A stretch of 64,000 nucleotides of DNA. Origin: an uncultured Oscillospiraceae bacterium (GTDB taxonomy: Bacteria > Bacillota > Clostridia > Oscillospirales > Oscillospiraceae). Below the pieces are notes generated by a model. The model was not told the DNA's origin and searched no databases. It was given only the letters and a program-made list of their open reading frames with translations. The translations under genes were made by a program, and so were the position numbers. Within the stretch, counting starts at the first letter, position 1. Each line of letters starts with the position of its first letter. The stretch is taken from positions 11,076-75,075 of the forward strand of contig CAKUOS010000003.1 in the NCBI GenBank assembly GCA_934670025.1, read 5' to 3'. Positions 61,751 through 64,000 of the stretch are shown one piece after another.

Positions 61751-61786
61751 AAAAGAGCCCGCTGCGTTCCGCAGCGGGCTCTTTTT
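61751..61786 (+). terminator. Terminator of the AbrB-type gene
   Basis: AGAGCCCGCTGC / GCAGCGGGCTCT stem, 5-nt loop, followed by TTTTTG. Confidence 0.95.
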
Positions 61787-61802
61787 GACGATATGCATTT
61801 TA

Positions 61803-62240
61803 GTAGGGTCGGGCGGCTCTGTCCACCCGACCTGCGCCCGCAGGCGCACGTTACAGATTTAAGCCGCGCCGATTCAGCCGTCACAAACAATGGCGTGCTC
61901 TTTCGGCAGTTATTCACAGATAGGCACCTGGTGCGGCCTGTTTTGGTGCGTCGTATTTCAGAGCAGACTCGTGACGGCGGTTTCTGAGTCAATAGCGTCC
62001 TTTTCTTCCATATCTTTTCCCACGCACGGGAAAAGATATGGCCGTCGGAGACACGTCGGAAGCGGCTTTGCCCAAACGAGCCGCCGCAAGCGCCGTCTCT
62101 TATTCTCTAAAGCCGCTTCCTCCTTTCCAAAATGCAGGCCAAGCCTGCATTTTGGGTTTGGACGACCCTCATCCGTCACGGCTTCGCCGTGCCACCTCCC
62201 CTTAAAAGGGGAGGCTTTGGATGGTGCGTTTGTAGGGGGA
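61803..62240 (+). repeat. Mosaic repeat locus 9 (A variant, E/C copy 4 subfamily I, D, B)
   Basis: Degenerate A (61803-61830), GCGCCCGCAGGCGC, E with GCCGTCAC (61877-61884) pairing GTGACGGC (61971-61978), C hairpin CCATATCTTTTCCC / GGGAAAAGATATGG (62008-62021, 62028-62041), module D (62077-62155) and a B unit with GTCACGGCTTCGCCGTGCC (to 62222). A decayed C fragment (GGGGGAAAGATCTGTCCGTC) continues to the end of rsmI. No gene lies in 61787-62263. Confidence 0.88.
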
Positions 62241-62263
62241 AAGATCTGTCCGTCGGAGGCACA

Positions 62264-63094
62264 TTACCCCTTCAAAATCGCGTCGTAGAGCTGATTTTTC
62301 GGGTAGCCTGTTGCCGCGGCGACCTGCTTTGCCGCGTCTTTGGTGGACAGACCGCCCGCGATGCGTTCGCGCACGAGCGCGAGCGCCTCGTCAAACGTGC
62401 AGCCGTCGCCGGCAGCCTCTTTCGCACCGTCCACCACGAGTACAAACTCGCCGCGCGGCGCGTTTTCGGCGTAATACGCGCACGCCTCCGCGAGCGTGGT
62501 GCGCCGCACCTCCTCGTGGAGCTTTGTCAGTTCGCGGCACAGCGAGATGCGCCGTTCGCCGCCGAAGGCCGCGGCAAGATCCTGCAAGGTCGTGAGCAGC
62601 TTGTGCGGCGCCTCGTAGAAGATCATCGTCCGCGTCTCATCCTTTAAGCCCGTCAGGTGCGCCTGACGGCTTTTTTTGTTGACGGAGAGGAAGCCCTCGA
62701 ATGTGAACCGGCCCGTCGGCAGTCCGGAGATGCTCAGTGCCGTCACGAGCGCGCACGGCCCCGGGATGGCGCAGACCGTCACGCCGTTTTCCGCGCACAG
62801 GCGCACGAGATCCTCGCCCGGATCGGAGATCGCGGGCGAACCCGCGTCCGTCACGAGCGCGCACGTCTCGCCAGCCAGCAGCCGCGCGAGGACCTTCTGG
62901 CCGCTCTCGGCCTTGTTGTGCTCATGATAGCTCACGAGCGGCTTTTTCAGCTGCAAATGGTTCAGCAGCTTCAGACTCACGCGCGTGTCCTCGCACGCGA
63001 GAAAATCCGCGTCCGCCAGCGTTTGCCGCGCGCGCGGAGAAATGTCGTTCAGATTGCCGATGGGCGTCGGCACGAGATATAAAATACCGGCCAT
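62264..63094 (-). CDS. rsmI: 16S rRNA (cytidine-1402 2'-O)-methyltransferase
   Basis: 276 residues, SpoU-independent tetrapyrrole-methylase fold: LYLVPTPIGNLNDIS, ACEDTRVSLKLL, VTDAGSPAISDPG and AIPGPCALVTAL. It methylates C1402 of 16S rRNA. It starts seven bases after the stop of the TrmN6-like gene, SD CAGGAG. Confidence 0.95.
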   Translation of the reverse strand: MAGILYLVPTPIGNLNDISPRARQTLADADFLACEDTRVSLKLLNHLQLKKPLVSYHEHNKAESGQKVLARLLAGETCALVTDAGSPAISDPGEDLVRLCAENGVTVCAIPGPCALVTALSISGLPTGRFTFEGFLSVNKKSRQAHLTGLKDETRTMIFYEAPHKLLTTLQDLAAAFGGERRISLCRELTKLHEEVRRTTLAEACAYYAENAPRGEFVLVVDGAKEAAGDGCTFDEALALVRERIAGGLSTKDAAKQVAAATGYPKNQLYDAILKG

Positions 63095-63100
63095 GCTCGT

Positions 63101-63814
63101 TCACTCCTGTAGATGGTAAATGCGCCTGTAGGCGGCTGTGGGCAGTCCAGTTTCATCGTAAAGAATCAGATTCGGCTCGCAGGCGAGCCCCGGCTTTCCG
63201 CCGCGACGCGCCTCAAGCAGCACGAGCGACGGCAAAGCGGACGCGCGGTGCTGCACGAGCTGCATCCGCTTCGGTTCGAGCTGCGCGCCGCGCAGCGCGC
63301 AGATCAGATCCGCCAGCCGCTCGGGCTTGTGGACGAGGAAAAAGCGGCCGCCCCAGCGAAGCGCGCGCGCCGCAGCCCGGCACAGCTCGTCCGGACTGCA
63401 ATGAAGCTCACTGCGCGCGGCGGCAAGCTGCGCGTCCGCGCACACGAAGCCGCTGCGCGGCGGGTAATACGGCGGATTGGAGACGGCGCAGTCGAACGAA
63501 CCGGGCGCGACCGCGGTGTGCTCCTCCCGCAGATCGCCGCAGACGACGGTAAACTGCGCGGAAAGGCCGTTCTGCGCGGCGTTTTCCCGTGCCTGCCGCG
63601 CGGCGTCGGGCAGAAGCTCCACGCCGCAGACCGTAAGCGACGGATCGCTTCCCAGAAGCAGCAGGGACACAAGGCCGCACCCGCAGCCGAGATCGAGCAC
63701 GCGGCTGCCGCGCGCAATGCGGCAGAAATCGGCCAGCGCCATTGAATCGGTGCTCACGCCGAAGTGCCGCGCCGGGATCGTCATGCGGATATGGCCAAGG
63801 AGAAGTTCGTCCAT
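63101..63814 (-). CDS. TrmN6/YfiC-like N6-adenine methyltransferase
   Basis: 237 residues, class I methyltransferase: SAM motif VLDLGCGCGLVSLLL and the N6-adenine motif NPPYYPPRSG. Relatives (YabB/YfiC) methylate A37 of tRNA-Val. The ATG at 63814 has GAGG six bases upstream; the in-frame TTG at 63868 lies within the preceding terminator region. Paired with rsmI as in Bacillus (yabB-yabC). Confidence 0.88.
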   Translation of the reverse strand: MDELLLGHIRMTIPARHFGVSTDSMALADFCRIARGSRVLDLGCGCGLVSLLLLGSDPSLTVCGVELLPDAARQARENAAQNGLSAQFTVVCGDLREEHTAVAPGSFDCAVSNPPYYPPRSGFVCADAQLAAARSELHCSPDELCRAAARALRWGGRFFLVHKPERLADLICALRGAQLEPKRMQLVQHRASALPSLVLLEARRGGKPGLACEPNLILYDETGLPTAAYRRIYHLQE

Positions 63815-63872
63815 CGTCGTCCTCTGAGAAAGCGGATGCGCGCATCCGCAATATTGTGTTTCAATCAAAATG

Positions 63873-63903
63873 AAACGGGGTGCTGCGATGCAGCACCCCG
63901 TTT
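63873..63903 (-). terminator. Terminator of the ferredoxin gene
   Basis: AAACGGGGTGCTGC / GCAGCACCCCGTTT hairpin with a 3-nt loop; on the minus strand it is followed by a T-rich stretch. Confidence 0.88.
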
Positions 63904-63913
63904 GTGTAAGTAC

Positions 63914-64000
63914 TCAGCCCTCGGTGATCGCGTCGTTGGGGCATTCCGCAGCGCAGGTACCGCAGTCCACGCACTGATCGGCGTCGATGACGTACTTGCC
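63914..64000 (-). CDS. Ferredoxin, 3-prime part (partial)
   Basis: Only the last 28 codons are in the window. They encode YVIDADQCVDCGTCAAECP and end NDAITEG, the second cluster of a small bacterial-type [4Fe-4S] ferredoxin. The 5-prime end lies beyond the right edge. It fits the hydrogenase and Fe-S enzymes of this anaerobe. Confidence 0.88.
   Translation of the reverse strand, partial: GKYVIDADQCVDCGTCAAECPNDAITEG

Overview
The window is GC-rich and almost certainly chromosomal DNA from an endospore-forming, anaerobic member of the Clostridia (Firmicutes), most like an Oscillospiraceae/Ruminococcaceae gut lineage. The evidence is the gene content: spmA/spmB, an AbrB/SpoVT-type regulator with a zinc ribbon, remA, cdaA-cdaR, a PASTA kinase with its PP2C phosphatase, a trimeric [FeFe] hydrogenase (hydC-hydB-hydA), pstSCAB-phoU and ferredoxin. 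Strong SD sequences and sigma-A promoters with 16-17 bp spacers are common. No tRNA, rRNA, CRISPR array, transposase or phage gene was seen.

Layout. 1-4.1 kb: a MarR-controlled heterodimeric ABC exporter (minus strand; the last gene runs off the left edge). 4.1-8.5 kb: an SLH surface protein, an orphan FliB-like gene and a PAP2 phosphatase. 8.5-10.4 kb: an NhaC-family transporter under a lysine riboswitch, so probably a lysine transporter. 10.5-12 kb: a DUF3343 protein coupled to a cysteine desulfurase-like enzyme. 12.4-27.3 kb: a long plus-strand housekeeping run: cdaA, cdaR, yicC, remA, gmk, rpoZ, then priA, def, fmt, rsmB, rlmN, PP2C, PASTA kinase, rsgA. 27.7-36 kb: rplS, plsC, an aldo/keto reductase-ferredoxin, mntP, two membrane proteins, ribU behind an FMN riboswitch, a MITE-like element, a SLOG protein and a DUF4830-like protein. 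36-45 kb: an RsuA-type pseudouridine synthase, a PucR-type regulator, ftsE-ftsX-M23 hydrolase-ctp, greA, lysS, GNAT. 45.2-48.1 kb: a cluster of three methyltransferases and one GNAT behind a perfect 16-bp palindrome. 48.1-49.6 kb: a CNNM/CBS (CorC-type) protein with a leader peptide and an attenuator-like terminator. 49.9-54.2 kb: hydCBA behind a folded leader. 54.4-60.3 kb: GNAT and the pst operon, with a pyridoxal-kinase-like gene inserted between pstA and pstB. 60.3-64 kb: spmAB, AbrB-like, rsmI, a TrmN6-like methyltransferase and the end of a ferredoxin gene.

A striking non-coding feature is a modular family of intergenic repeats present at about ten places. I name the modules A (a 27-nt palindrome beginning GTAGGGGCCGATG), B (a GACCTCTCCG stem plus CCTCCCCTT/AAGGGGAGG), D (ACGAG, CTTATTCTCTAA, CTTTCC plus a hairpin) and E/C (about 200-250 nt: a closing stem around GCCGTCAC/GTGACGGC, followed by a perfect hairpin with loop ACGCAC). 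Stems vary between copies with matching changes on both arms. In at least one place (the cysteine desulfurase) module D supplies the end of a protein.

The findings I rate highest are the E/C element, the leader-peptide attenuator of the CNNM/CBS gene and the folded leader of the hydrogenase operon. These are readings by eye; no alignment, folding program or database search was run.
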